In this document: positions 39,201-51,009 of the stretch, one piece after another
Position numbering within the stretch: the first letter of the stretch is position 1
How the letters are laid out: every line of letters starts with the position of its first letter
NCBI RefSeq assembly: GCF_050436995.1
Contig: NC_134747.1
Coordinates: forward strand, 813,501 to 877,500
From: Anticarsia gemmatalis
Taxonomy: Eukaryota; Arthropoda; Insecta; Lepidoptera; Erebidae
Length of the DNA: 64,000 bases
Reading direction: 5' to 3'
The notes under the pieces: generated by a model
Seen by the model: only the letters and a program-made list of their open reading frames with translations
Told to the model about the DNA's origin: nothing
Databases searched by the model: none
Program-made: the position numbers and the translations under genes

Positions 39201-39481
39201 GTGTAGGATATTTTGGTCAAATTTTAGGGAAGTTTATAATAGGAGTTTTAGTGTCGTGTACTGCTGCTTTTGAAAGGAACTTTGGTGTGCCAATTTTCTC
39301 TTGATCATATTGACAATTATTATCATTGCTAATTAGATCAAGAAAAATGTAAGACCTACCTAAGATACTAATAAAAATTTTTGTGAACAACACAATGGCT
39401 GCTTCCAAATAATTAGGTTTGATGTCAACACAACGCATTATTATGGGACATATCGACCTGTAAATTAATTTAGAAATTATT

Positions 39482-39790
39482 TCACCAAATCCTCTTACTT
39501 CTAAATTGTATATCTACAAACACAACACAATTTTTTGCCGAAAACTCAATACACACCTTATCAAAAGCCTTTGTAAGGTCAAGAAATAACTTTGCTTTTG
39601 TGCGAATCTTCATTCTCGAAGAATTCCGGATCGAGTGGGAATATCTCCCGCCCGCTCGACTGTAAACTATGTACAATGATACATGAGGCCGAATCGAAAG
39701 AGAACCCGATGAAAATTCATCTGATAATGTTTGAAAAGCTTTTCGATTATATGTGAAGAAATAAAGAAACGTACTTGTTTTTCTTCTCAA
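39482..39790 (-). pseudogene. Non-LTR reverse transcriptase relic
   Basis: The 102-codon minus-strand frame contains LFLDLTKAFDKV (39554-39589), a match to reverse transcriptase motif A of LINE elements (F-x-D-x-x-x-A-F-D, with the first catalytic Asp). Nothing else of the polymerase is seen: no upstream RT motifs, no downstream DD box and no endonuclease. This is therefore a short dead fragment. The flanking residues do not match a family that I can name. Confidence 0.45.
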
Positions 39791-40154
39791 TTCGAGTGTA
39801 ATGTTACATTATCTAAAAAGGGTAAAATGACAGAATAGAATAGATGCTTTTATTTATAAATGATGAGTTACACAACAATGGCAATACTGCTAACTTATAT
39901 AGTTCAGTTAAAAGGTTTTTCTAGCCTAAACTTACACATGAAAATCTTAAAATTTGTATTATAACCCACGAATAACTATTATCGGTAAAGCCTATCCCAT
40001 TGATAAGGTTAGAAGTTATAACTTTGATTAAAAAGTTTAAGACAAACCTTTATTGTAATAAACTTAAATAACAAAATTAAAATTAGCAATTTTATTTACA
40101 ACAAAATCAACAACTTATTTTCTTAAAGTCAAGTTCCACACTTAAACCGCTTGT

Positions 40155-40315
40155 TTATCGCGGGGACTTCTACAAACATACAAACAACTAACACAAAGTA
40201 CAACCAGACCCGAAACAATTATTTGTAGATCGCACGAATAATTGCCCTGTGTAGAAATCGACCTCTCGACGCAACGGTAGCGGCGTGGTGACCTCAACCT
40301 CTGCGCCAGTTTGGT
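40155..40315 (-). mobile_element. tRNA-like SINE, family C copy 2
   Basis: It shares cggggacttctacaaacata, acaaccagacccgaaacaat, tatttgtagatcgca and cgacctctcgacgcaacggt with the copy at 24955-25095. The B-box region is more decayed here. Confidence 0.5.
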
Positions 40316-42596
40316 CAATTTGGCAACAAAAAGTCAAATATAATCTGATTCCCAGGTATTATGTCAGATCATTAAAAACAATATGTGTATCGAATGGCAT
40401 TTATCGAGGCAATAAACCAGGCACATTAAATTGATCTGGACTGGATGACGGGCCGTATCATTTTTATGTGATTCCCATTAAAACTGGAGCTGTCTATGAC
40501 GACATTGAAAATATCAAGTTATTGCCTATAAATCGTTTGTGCGAAATGGATCGTAAAATTAATAATGTAGTTGATATTGTTGAAGGAAATGGTGATTATG
40601 TTTCTTCTGTTGCTGCTACTGATATTTGCATTACCATTGCCGTAATAGCATTTATGAATTTGTCAATATAAATCAGACTTAGGACGATATTTTAAAGAGG
40701 TACTTTTTATATTGACTGATATGCTTTTAATAATAAATAGCTACCTTTACGCAAGTACATTAAAATTTGAAGTAGGTCTGCCTACTTTAGAAAAATACAT
40801 GATGACAAAAAAAAACGTTTGTATTGACTGTTGTGCTGTAAATAATAAATAGCAGTATTTACACATGTATCTTAAAACATGACTATATTCTCTAAAAGGC
40901 TAGACTCTAGGAAATTTACGATGCAAAAAAGCAAAACAGTGGAAATTCTATAAGGCGTCAAATAACTTAAATCACAGCTACAAAATCTAAGCGCTACTCT
41001 ATAAAATCACAAGCAAGAGTTTAAATCAAACCTTAAAAAACCAAGAGCAAAAATCCCTTCTAAAAGAACGATAGTAGTAAAAGCCACAACATTAAAAGCA
41101 AAAAATCCATTTAAAAAGAACAGGCAATTCACACAACAAGACCACCTCAAAAGATAGAAATCAAAGAAAACGAATCAAATACTCTTGCATGTGTTGCAAC
41201 TAAGTCTATAGCGTGGATAATAGAGTGTGGCGAACTTCTCCCATTAGAACATACTTGTGCCAAGTTGGTGGTCGAGTCCTCACGGCCGTCACTCGAGTAG
41301 TTCTTTGCTAAGATTGCCGCTCCTCAAACAACTTGCTCGAATTTGTTCTTCGTTTTCTTACGTTGATGGGATTTGTTTGTTACTTGTTATTGATTTGGTA
41401 GCATGTGGGAGATTTAGCTTTGGGAGGAAAGTATATGTAGTGGGAAGTTTTTTAAAATTTATTGTGATAGAAATTTTTTCGCAAGGTCATTTTTATAGAT
41501 AAAAAACGTAGTCAAATACATGTCGAAAAGTAAATCAAAAGTGTATAAAAACTTGTCCCATTGTTGGCCTAACTGTTTCATTGGTTTCTATTCTAGGCCG
41601 TTACCTGCCAACCACATCTAAGTAAATTACTAGCTTTCGAAGAACCCCTTATAAACCGTGTTCCAGATTCCAATTTCCAGCGTAAATCATCCTTTGACTC
41701 ACCTAAAATATTTGACGTACAATTCACAAACTTAATTTACAAACTAAAGTTTAAACTGATTACTGAAACTTCAGCTGAAAGCTCCGACTGTTTATACAAT
41801 TTTTCCTTTGTACCCGCAAATTCTATTCGTGATCCAACACGAATTCTTCATTAAACATCATCTTCAACTCTCAAACAATGCGTTTGAAATTATCCTCGCA
41901 GTTTTAAAATTCTCGACGGTACAAGGCTCACAAAGCGCAATATGTTAAGCGCTCACGTGCCATTGAATTATGCAACAAAAACGCGCGTTGCCACACCGCC
42001 CGAGACGCCGGAATAAAATTTTAAACAATGCATTTCATACATGCCGCCGTGAACACAAACGTGCTACCCTTATCGCTTACCTCTGCCTGCGTCCTCTACG
42101 TACACGCCGCGGGGAGGAACAATCCCCCTTTTAACATCAAAAGCTTCTTGAACATCTCCAGCGTCTGTTTTGCTTTCTGAAAGAAATGTTATAGCTTTTA
42201 GAAGGACGCAATTAAAGGTTGTTGGAGGGCGATTAGCATTAACCGTATCTGTGAGTCGTTACGGGCGTGCTATTGTTCGTTTTTTGGTAGAATTTTCCCC
42301 GGGATGAATGCCCAATTTTGCTCCAGCCACAGTCAGCAGTTTGATTGTCCAGTTGTAAGTGACAGGTTTTAAATACGTGGATATATTTTTAACGGATAAA
42401 TGTTTGGTGTTTTCGTTGTTTTGTTTTCGGAGTATTGTTGGGTTTGCAGTTTGATTCGTAAATGTTCTGTTCAACGCTGATGTTATTTCAGTGTTGTTTA
42501 GTATTTTTGGTTTTTAATATTCTATTGTTTGTATATTTTGTGGCTTTATCATATTGTAGTATTCACGTTTTGTGGTCAATCGCCGTTATTTTTATT

Positions 42597-42735
42597 AACC
42601 GACTTCAAAAAACGGGGAGGTTCTCAATTCGACTGTATTTTTTTTTGCATTTTATCAGTACTAGGTATTTTGTGTCTCGAATTATTTTACTAAAAATTCC
42701 TCACGATTTTAGAACTTGTGTCGTAGAATTTGCAT
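42597..42735 (+). repeat. Interspersed repeat beginning aaccgacttcaaaaaa
   Basis: Aaccgacttcaaaaaacggg, aggttctcaattcgactgta and a T run form the opening of a repeat widely seen in lepidopteran introns. Only this 5' portion is clear. Confidence 0.45.
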
Positions 42736-43884
42736 TTATGTTGTCCCTGATCGCAAATTTCTTAGCATTACTGACTACCTCACATTGGGCAAGCGTGAAC
42801 AGTCCCTTTTAACTTCAACCAGCATACTACAAGAACACTTTCAACTCATGAGTTGGAAGAAGACAGAAAACATTATAATGCGAAGATATGTCTTCGCCTT
42901 ATAAAGCGTAATACCTATTTAAAAGTAAAAAAGCAATTTTGACTACTCAAAAAAAAAATACCGAATATCGCAAATGGTTCACCACCATCTTGATCCAAAA
43001 TAAATGATTATATCAATAAGAACCCACAGCAAACAGTGAGCGATAACATTAATAGTAATAAGTGCAAACACAATAAGTGCTTATCGCTATAACGTTACTT
43101 CCCTCCCTCAGACATTTCCCCAGATCTCCCTTCATTTCTCGATCAACAAGTCTTATTATTCTTACCGATTTGTTAATGAAAAGACCTCGATGGAGAAAAA
43201 CGCTACGAAATAAATATTTTTTACATTTTTGGTACAGTTTTTGGGTATTGAAAGCAATGTTAGGCAGATTGGTATTGTATAAGTGGTCTTGATTAATATT
43301 TTAATTTAAAGTATTTTGATCAGTACAGCGGATAAATAAACACTGAAATTATTGTAAGCGGAAAAAATATTACGTTGGCCAACCTTTTTGTTAAAGATAG
43401 CGTCGATATTTTTCCTTTGTAAAAACATTTTTGTTATAGAGAAATGTTAATCCCTTTGGATATTTCGGACATCTTATTTAATAAGAATAATGCCAAAGAT
43501 TTCCTAGCCCTATCTAGAAAGCTACAAAAGGATATGAGTCTATAGCAGCTCCGTAGTAGAGAATTAGGCTGCAATAGAATATGTATATTTGTTCTAAACC
43601 TGTTTAAAGGTCCCACCGCTAGACTAAGACGTCCTCATTCTAAAACAAGTGACAAGAATCATTTTCTCTTTAACATTTCATAAATATTTTCACTCCAACT
43701 TTTGCTTCTCACAAACTAATGAAATAAATGTCTCAGAAATCTCGTGGAACACAATCATTCGTACGTTTTCCTTCAGCGATCAGACGCAGGCTTTCAGGTC
43801 AGTTCGCTTCGTTGCTTATAGCTTTACGTTCACGTTTTATACGATACACCATTGGAAAACGAGTATTCATTTCATCTGGTGTAC

Positions 43885-43953
43885 GTATGTATGTATGTAT
43901 GTATGTATGTATGTATGTATGTATGTATGTATGTATGTATGTATGTATGTATG
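43885..43953. repeat. GTAT microsatellite
   Basis: About 17 uninterrupted (gtat) units. The Met-Tyr-Val-Cys repeats in frames across it are artefacts. Confidence 0.95.
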
Positions 43954-44504
43954 CTTCGAGATGAAATACGTGTGCTACTTGATTTGTAAGCGATATTGCA
44001 AAGGTTTCATCTTGTATGTTTATTTTTAGAGTTTCTGCTGAATTCTGTTAGCTGTTTAAATATTTAGCTATAGTTTGTTGAAGCTAGGTACGTCGCAGGA
44101 AAACTTATAAGATAATATGTCATAATTATAATACGTTTGTACCGAAGAACATTGAATCGTTTCGCTCCTTACGCTGCATTGGCCGCATGTCCACTGACAT
44201 AGTCAATCCTATTGCATTTCTTTTCAATTCTATGGTCTACTCACTGTCCAAAAATCTGTATAAGTATTCCACCGGTAATTGTGGGTATGGCAGACTTATA
44301 ATAATATGTATCTTTGTAAAGTCTCCACGACACCAGTTTATTTTTAGCTTTTTACTTAACAATTCAATAAAAGACTATCTTTTTCAACGAAGGTACTTAT
44401 GGGTAATTTCTACAAATGGGGTTTGATGAGCAACAGGGTCATAAAGCCTCGTACCCACCAAGAATAATTCTGTAAATGTATGTTAGATTTCCTTATTGTT
44501 CCAG

Positions 44505-44627
44505 AACACGGTTGCAAGGAGTTCAGATGTAAGCAGCGTGAGTTCTGCGTCAGCGCAGACCTCACCTGCGACGGCGTTGACCACTGCGCCGATGGCTCCG
44601 ATGAAGATACCGCTGCTCTTTGCCCAG
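44505..44627 (+). CDS. CUB-LDLa membrane protein, LDLa exon
   Basis: The acceptor is attgttccag| at 44504 and the donor is gcccag|gtacga at 44628. It enters and leaves in phase 1, as usual for LDLa exons. It encodes one LDL-receptor class A repeat with all six cysteines (residues 127, 132, 138, 145, 151 and 163 in the visible protein). The calcium-cage segment is CDGVDHCADGSDE, with acidic residues at Asp149, Asp153, Asp156 and Glu157. It follows the CUB domain by only about three residues. The CUB-LDLa-transmembrane order is known in Neto/SOL-type auxiliary subunits and LRP3/12-like proteins; with only one CUB visible I do not choose between them. Confidence 0.93.
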
Positions 44628-45080
44628 GTACGACTTCCAGTTTAAATATTCTACTTTTGTTAGAAATCCAGGATTTGAGGGTCAATTAAGAAAGGCAAGA
44701 AATTGATTCAAGTGACTTACTGTTTAACACGCTTAATTTAAAACCTTGTTCTCATGACTTGGAATCAAGTTGCAGGGGGAACCAAACGGATTTTTTCGAT
44801 CACAAAACCTATTTTTCAACTAAGCGCCTGTATAACTAGTAAATGTTTTAGGGTTCGGGGTTTGTCACGCCATTTAACCTACTTGTTTTTAACCGGGTTC
44901 GAATCCCACGGTCATTGGGAGATTCTGCAGATAGCTAACTTAGGGTAAGCTAAGATCGTTTCAGTTAAAGTCATTCTTTACTCGATACGGGTACTTAGAA
45001 ATACAAATTACAATCTACTATCAGCTTAAACAAATGAAGAAGAGGAGCCCCAACAATAGTAATATGGTTTGTTATTCCAG
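44628..45080 (+). other. Intron, 453 bp, of the CUB-LDLa gene
   Basis: It runs from gtacga to gttattccag. A tRNA-SINE-like B box (ccgggttcgaatcccacgg, about 44895-44913) lies inside, so part of the intron is SINE-derived. Confidence 0.8.
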
Positions 45081-45349
45081 AGAGTGGCGGTAGCGGCGCG
45101 AGCGGTGCGTGGGTGGCGATCGGCGCAGGCGGCGCGGCGCTAGCGGCTACTGTGGCCGCCGCCGCCGCCTGCTGCGTGTGTCGGCGCCGCGCCAACAACC
45201 AGCGCACGCGTTTACATTGTGAGTATGCCCTGCAAAGCCTGCAGACGCAGAAGCTCTTCATGGCACAAGAAGACGAGGAGAAGCTCGAGGCAGAGACCGT
45301 CCTGTGTGACAAAAAACTAGACGATCACAATCTCTTCAATGACAACTGA
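45081..45349 (+). CDS. CUB-LDLa membrane protein, TM and short-tail terminal exon
   Basis: The acceptor is gttattccag| at 45080, phase 1, and the stop is TGA at 45347-45349. It opens with a Gly/Ser/Ala linker (residues 165-174), then a transmembrane helix made largely of Ala and Gly (about 175-198, with a Cys-rich end CCVC), then the stop-transfer RRRANNQRTR. The short cytoplasmic tail (211-253) is acidic with QEDEEKLEAE and ends HNLFNDN. The predicted topology is type I, with CUB and LDLa outside. An excellent donor, cattgtgagtat, sits inside the exon at 45219 and can remove the acidic tail in favour of the exon at 45770. The exon therefore acts as a composite internal/terminal exon. Confidence 0.88.
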
Positions 45350-45683
45350 TAACACAATGGCAGAAGAGATAATAATGTACATATCTGTAGAAGAATATTC
45401 GTACCCTGAAGTAACTCCTCAATGTGACAAAGGCAAGAGAGAAGCCAAGTTTTAATCTCAAGCCAAATTATTTAACTATACTTATATTAAAATGTCGACT
45501 GTGCAAATAAATAAAATATAATATTGTCGTCGATCCCGGTACCCGCAGGTCAGGCTTACCTCGCGGGACCACCGGCTTTTATACCTAAACTTTGTTATCT
45601 ATTTATCTATTTTTCTTGATAATAATAAACTATTTTATGTTGGATTTTATAAATGTACATAAGATTGTTTTATTGACAATAAA
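45350..45683 (+). other. 3' UTR of the short-tail form
   Basis: After the stop come overlapping AATAAA signals at 45506-45515 and another AATAAA at 45678-45683. Between them lies a GC-rich stem (cccgcaggt and acctcgcggg, 45542-45567). All of this becomes intron if the 45219 donor is used. Confidence 0.65.
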
Positions 45684-45769
45684 GCATTGATATGTGTCGC
45701 TGAGAGTAGCGCGTAGACGTAGCTGTGCGTGTGGCGATGTGGGTACTAATGGGTGGTGTCTGCCAGCAG

Positions 45770-45912
45770 TGCAAGAGATGGCGAGCAGTAACGGCGGCGG
45801 CGGCGGCGGGTGCGCGGGCGGCGAGGGCGCGACGCGGCTGCCGGGAAACCCGCCGCTCCCTGCGGGCCCGTGCGGGGCGGCGCGGGCGGGCCGCCTGCGG
45901 CGAGCGGCTTGA
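45770..45912 (+). CDS. Alternative terminal coding exon, Gly-rich tail
   Basis: A TACTAAT branch-site match (45744-45750) lies just upstream of tgccagcag, a NAG-NAG acceptor at 45766/45769. Joining the donor at 45219 (phase 1) to 45770 keeps the frame: LQEMASSN, six glycines, then a Pro/Gly/Ala-rich stretch ending at TGA 45910-45912, giving residues 211-257. The exon is extremely GC-rich. In the neighbouring frame (codons beginning at 45867 and onward) the sequence reads on to SAAPHKDEWFV and TAG at 45945-45947. A single missing base in the G-runs would make that the true C-terminus. Whether the TGA end or the KDEWFV end is real cannot be settled here. Other open frames across the block on both strands are by-products of GC richness. 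Confidence 0.55.
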
Positions 45913-46228
45913 GCGCCGCGCCGCATAAGGACGAGTGGTTCGTCTAGCGGCCCGGGGCCCGCAGGGGGGGGTCCGCCCGCCCCCGCAGCCCGCGTCCCGC
46001 GCGGTACCTCCGCGTACCGCCCGAGACGCCGGCGCAATATTCGGTGTTACGCAATGTAAATTTATCGATATGACATTAAACATTTTTGGCTTATCGTTCG
46101 TATGTTATTGGGTTGTCATTTCGAAGTCTCGAACGCCCACCACTCCCATCCTTGGTTTTGTAAACGTGTGTAAACAGGTTGTAACTTCAGCGACTATAGA
46201 TATTATAGAGAATAATTGTAATCATCAA

Positions 46229-46234
46229 AATAAA
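46229..46234 (+). terminator. Poly(A) signal of the long-tail form
   Basis: AATAAA follows about 280 bases after the alternative stop, in sequence that has returned to AT-rich. It would serve transcripts that use the 45770 exon. Confidence 0.5.
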
Positions 46235-46239
46235 TAAGT

Positions 46240-48950
46240 TTTTCGTATGAGTTTTGAAAATTGCTATTTATTCCTAGTCCCCTTAGGATCCACATCCTTG
46301 CCAACCATTCCTGTCGAGAATCTGCGAGAGTTTTCAAAAAGCCTGACATCAACTAACTCTGACGCGACGTCATTCGTTTTGAAAACAATGGGTGCCTTTA
46401 TAATTCTGTATTCGGCTTTTGTTTTCAAGATAATAGCTTAATACAACTTGAATTTCTTCAGCTTGAGTTCTGTCTACTAAAAAGTACCATGGACAATATT
46501 ATCTCTCATCAACTATTGTGTTACAATTTATAAAAGCTGGTAAAAAATACTAAAATTCAGTATTAAAAAGGCACCTAAATAAAAATATAAAGAAACACGT
46601 GAAATGAAAACAACGACATGACACCTAATACATAAACAACGAACTCATCAAATCAATGCCATCAGAATTGTTTAGTACGTAAGTATGAAATCAGAGAAAG
46701 AATTTATAAGTACAAAGCTATAAAGAAGAAGAACATATGACGAAGACAGAAGTAGGTAATAAGTAAAAATTTTAGCAATTTTATCGAGTGAAAGAGAACT
46801 TCTTAACCATGTTAGTTTATTCAGTAGATCCTTGAAATTGTGCTTGATTTCGAAAGGGTCCGAGTTCTAGAAAAGGTTAACAAACGCTGTTCAATGGAAT
46901 GATTTTTGTATGTAAATGACAACATATATCATCGATTATGTCTAGGAAAGAAGGAAAGCTTAATATAACTTGCATATTACTTAGCATATCAGTACAAGCT
47001 TAGTAATGAAAATACAAAAATATGCTAGACACTAAGAAAAGATCTAAAGACTCTATTTTATAAAGACAGGATTGTACTGAAAACGTAGCGGTGCGTAAAA
47101 GTAAAGCTGTCCGCTCCGACTAGTTTTAATCTTAAACGCTGCAGTAGAGATTGAAAGAATATAATAATTCTTTGTATTGCAACTCTTGTATAGCATCTGG
47201 GAGAAGTAATTCTGATACTGTTAGGCCGGATCCTGGTATTTATAGAAAGTTTTTAAGGAAAATTTGTGATGTATTAACTGAGGTCCCGCAAGACTCAGAA
47301 CATATGGAGATTACTTAAATTGAGCAAACAAATCGAGTAAAAATCAGGCTACGATAGAAAAAAGCTGTAGAATTTATGTATTATATAAATTGTGCAAAAA
47401 TCAACGCATACGCGGCTAAAATAAGGGGTCATAGCAGCTAGTTCTAAATAAAAAAGGGTATAAAACATTCGGAGTATATTTACAAAATTCACATAAAATT
47501 AAGAGAGAATTAAAAACACGGTTCTTCATTAGAACATTTTAAAGGTACACATGTTCATCCAATTAACCCAAATAAGATGTGACCGGGTAAAAGGGTTTCC
47601 GAGGTTCCCGAGTAATGAAAGGATGACACTTTTTGAATTTAAGTGCAAAAAAACCCGTGTTTCAGGCTAAAAAGTAATTTATTAAGGTTGTGTACCGATG
47701 TACCGATGTTTTGGGACACAGTACCTATATGGAAAAAATGAGGAATCATTTGTTTTTTTCAATTGCGTATTCTTGCCTGAATCCCGAAATCATGCAGCCA
47801 TTGTGTTCGGAGTAACATTGATCGGTTTTAAAGTTTTTGCTTATATCTAATATAATACTATTGTGTTAGGTTAGTTTTCACGTTATCACTGGAGTTGAGG
47901 TTGCCGAGGTTGACGTTGGAAACCTTTACGTAATTGTTGTCGGAAATATGGAAAGTCATTTTATTACTAATAGTTCACTTAAAAAAAGGAAATTTATGGA
48001 AAGTCTTAAAAAAATTAGAATTTTATGATTCATATTTTTAGTATTAATGTAGCTAGAGCGTGTAATATATTTGATATATTATTTGAGTTTCGCTCAGAAT
48101 ACTTCGATTTGGAACGGGAAGGCTTAAAAGATTTTATTAGCAGTTAGGTAGGTATGTATCTATGTATAAAAAATAATTTAGCTCTAAAAGATACTAAAGG
48201 AGTATGCTTGAATTATGAAAAGCTATCTGTTAAAGCAATTGAACATTTTGGGTTCGATTCCCAGGCCTAATAAATATTAGCGGAGAAAAAATTGTAGTAT
48301 TAAAGTTGTCAGCTATACATTTTACAAATATGAAGAAAACTTTAATTAATTTATTTACTAGATCCTGTTTTAGAGAAATAATATATATTTTTTAAAAATC
48401 TCGCTTAGCGCCACCTTGTTGGCATTGCACGCAACTCGAATGAATAATTGGAGTAGTTGCGAGAAAGGACTGATAAAACAACAGATGGCGTTAATAGAGA
48501 AAATCCGTAATACATGTAAGACGAAATTATGAGGATTTGTAATTAAAGAAAATATTCTTGATGAAACTATTATTTAATACCCTTTATAATGTTATAATAA
48601 GAGTAATAAAATATTCGTTTAAACTTTTCGCGGCATGGTATTTTTAATTAACTGCATTACCGTCGTGCGCCGCGTTGGAATAATTAAGTAGGATTATTGT
48701 ATTTAGCGCCACCTAGCGCTAAGTAGTCAAACTACCAGAACCAGTTTTACCGCAACTGCTTGCGGCAGACAGCTTCCGTCTTGAGTCAATGAAATAAAAA
48801 GCTCGTAAACTTTATTAAACAAGTTTTGAATGAAAAATAACAAAATGCATTGCAATTTAACTCTACACAATTACTCATAAGTTTAATAATTTTCCTTGTT
48901 GCTTAGAAAACAGGAAAAATAACGTTTTTACAAAAATATATAAGTAAGTT
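46240..48950. other. Intergenic region between the two plus-strand genes
   Basis: I see no coding exon. A B-box-like gggttcgattcccagg at about 48249-48265 suggests a SINE remnant. The part from 48395 to 48790 has two GC-richer patches with gcgccacc motifs (about 48410 and 48706), probably one repeat family in two fragments. Confidence 0.6.
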
Positions 48951-48999
48951 TCATGACCGGTTCGTTTCTCGAAACTCGAAGCTTTACTTCGCTTGTCTG

Positions 49000-49004
49000 T
49001 CAGT
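49000..49004 (+). promoter_or_regulatory. Initiator-like TCAGT, promoter of the gene at 49.3 kb
   Basis: TCAGT is the arthropod initiator consensus. It sits in a CpG-rich patch (cgctcgcgcgtcgcg) about 300 bases before the start codon, at the sharp composition change expected of a promoter. No TATA box lies at the right distance; aatatataag near 48934 is too far upstream. Confidence 0.4.
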
Positions 49005-49304
49005 CGCTCGCGCGTCGCGTTTCGTGTTGTACGTTACGTATGTACTCCGCCGGCCATTATTCCGTGCGTAAACTTTTTCGTTGATTTATGAAGTGTTATT
49101 TTTTACTTTTACCAAGTTTTCTTGTTTAAATAAGTGTATTATAACCTCAAAATATAGTGTTTGTGTTACTATTATGTAGTAGTCACTCATAATTAGTGAT
49201 ATCTAGTGTTATTTTGTGAAAATAATGTGCAAATAACGGTTGTTTTGTTCAAAATTGTGAAGTGTTTGTGTTATTTTCGTTGTGTTAGTGTGTGATGGTT
49301 TAGG

Positions 49305-49386
49305 ATGCGGTGGCAGTGGCTGTTGGTGGCCCTGCTGGTGACAGCAGTCACCATCAAGGCGAAGAAACATCGGCACAACAAGCCTG
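49305..49386 (+). CDS. First coding exon of a secreted or membrane protein
   Basis: ATG is followed by MRWQWLLVALLVTAVTIKA, a good signal peptide with cleavage likely near residue 19, then the basic run KKHRHNKP. The donor is agcctg|gttagt at 49387, leaving phase 1. The 5' UTR upstream has stops in frame, so this is the likely start. A GC-rich coding exon after an AT-rich leader and just before a long intron is the usual layout of a first exon. I found no later exon in the remaining 14.6 kb, so the body lies beyond the window and the family cannot be named. Confidence 0.72.
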
Positions 49387-50023
49387 GTTAGTTGACAAAC
49401 ACTATTTTCGTGTATATTTGTGGATATATTTGCCTGAGTTTTCCTTCAATTTCAAACCTACCTTTTGTTAGACATAGCCTTCTAAAACACAGGTAAGTAT
49501 TTACCTGATCTCTGACCAATCTTTCTTTGGTTTTAATTCAAAAAAGATTGATCGAAGATTAAAATTACTCTAGAAACTGCGAAAGGCCTACTGACGCCGC
49601 AAATCCTTCATAAATTGACATAACACGGGTAACCTATAAATATAAACAAGATAAAAAAAAACATTACAGAGGTATGTAGGTAGTTTGGCACCTAGATAGG
49701 TACCAAACTACAAACCTAAAAAAAACCTAAAAAAACTGACACGAAAAAAAACCATATTCATTACCTACCTGCTACCTACTGTCGCGTTGATTTTGAGTCC
49801 TAGCATCTACGAACTCATGCAATGAAAGTACGTAGGTAGCTACCTACCTAATTCAATTCAAATTCTTTAGTTGTGAATATGGTAAAGATACGTTTAATAA
49901 AGTACCTACCTACCCCTAAGATTTAAACCCCATAATGCTTATAAAGTGCTAAGTAGAAACTGTGAGATAAAACCTCGCTTCTTTTACTGTAAAAGGCGCG
50001 TAACGGATTAGATTAAAAGACTG

Positions 50024-50117
50024 GCTGTCTCTATGGTCCCATATCCCATGCACTTATACCATAAGTATTGAGCTGTCTCCATAGTCTCACATGCACTTAT
50101 ACCATAAGTATTGAGAG
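50024..50117. repeat. Tandem duplication of about 45 bp
   Basis: Two adjacent copies share gctgtctcYatRgtc, then catgcacttataccataagt and attgag. The second copy is about five bases shorter. Confidence 0.85.
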
Positions 50118-51009
50118 GAATCTCATACCGTGCTATGGGTTTCTTAGATTAGTAGCTGAGCAGTGAGCAGTACAGTTGTGCAGCCTTTGTACCTACAGTC
50201 AATTCATAGGTAGATGAACGCTTAGTGGTGTTTCAGCTGCCTTGCTTATGAAGACGCGAAGGTCCCGGTTTCCTGATTACGATACTTAAGTAAATCATAG
50301 AAGAAAAATGTAGATTCATTAATAGGTCACTCATAAGTAGTCATAAAATAAAGAACAGTAAAAAAGTTACATTCTTGTCGTCAATCTAAAATCTATCGAG
50401 TAAAAAATATTTACCCTAATGCTACCACCACAAAAGACATTTAAAATCAAAAACAAATAAACTCCCAATAATGGTCGCGTTCTATTTAATTAGTGTCCAA
50501 TGTCAGCATCACCGACATACCACTGATCCTTTCCGAGAACACCTATGAGATGAACAACGATATAGAGAACAAGCTTAGAATAGTTACTTTGTGTTAGAAA
50601 TAGAGCGGTGATACGTGGCAAATTATAGCGCTTACACAACCTATTATACTAACTAAAATCATCGGTATGTGTGTAGCTTAGCCAGTACGTTGGTGATAGC
50701 ATATAGTCTTAAGTAACTACACAGTTCGACACTACAAACAAAATGAAATCGAATCGGAATCGTTTTTCTATAGGTAACTCACTTATAATTATGGATAGAT
50801 ACCTTAACAGACATGGTTTAACTTGCCCAGCAGTGGAATGGAGTAGTTTCTCTTCCCGGGTGACAAAAAGATTATACCTAGGTACCTCCAGTACACAAAC
50901 ATACCTATTAGGTAGATACTTACCCACGTACGGAATGATTTAAAATACTTTTACAAAGCTTGTTCTCCACACGATTATTCATTCATGTGTTTGCAGTGTC
51001 TAATGTAAA

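Larger units (their letters stand above)
34706..44504 (+). other. Intron, 9.8 kb, of the CUB-LDLa gene
   Basis: It is bounded by gtgagt and ttgttccag. It contains listed repeats, an RT relic at 39.5-39.8 kb and a GTAT microsatellite at 43.9 kb. I see no further exons; long stretches such as 36.3-39.4 and 40.4-42.5 kb hold nothing identifiable. Confidence 0.8.

Noticed and set aside
43649..44029. 126-codon plus-strand frame
   Set aside because: A third of it is the GTAT microsatellite and the rest is AT-rich intron without domain or splice support.
45630..46083. Pro/Ala/Arg-rich frames of 135 and 137 codons on the minus strand
   Set aside because: They are shadows of the GC-rich alternative exon; the plus strand has matched splice signals and phase, and the minus frames have none.
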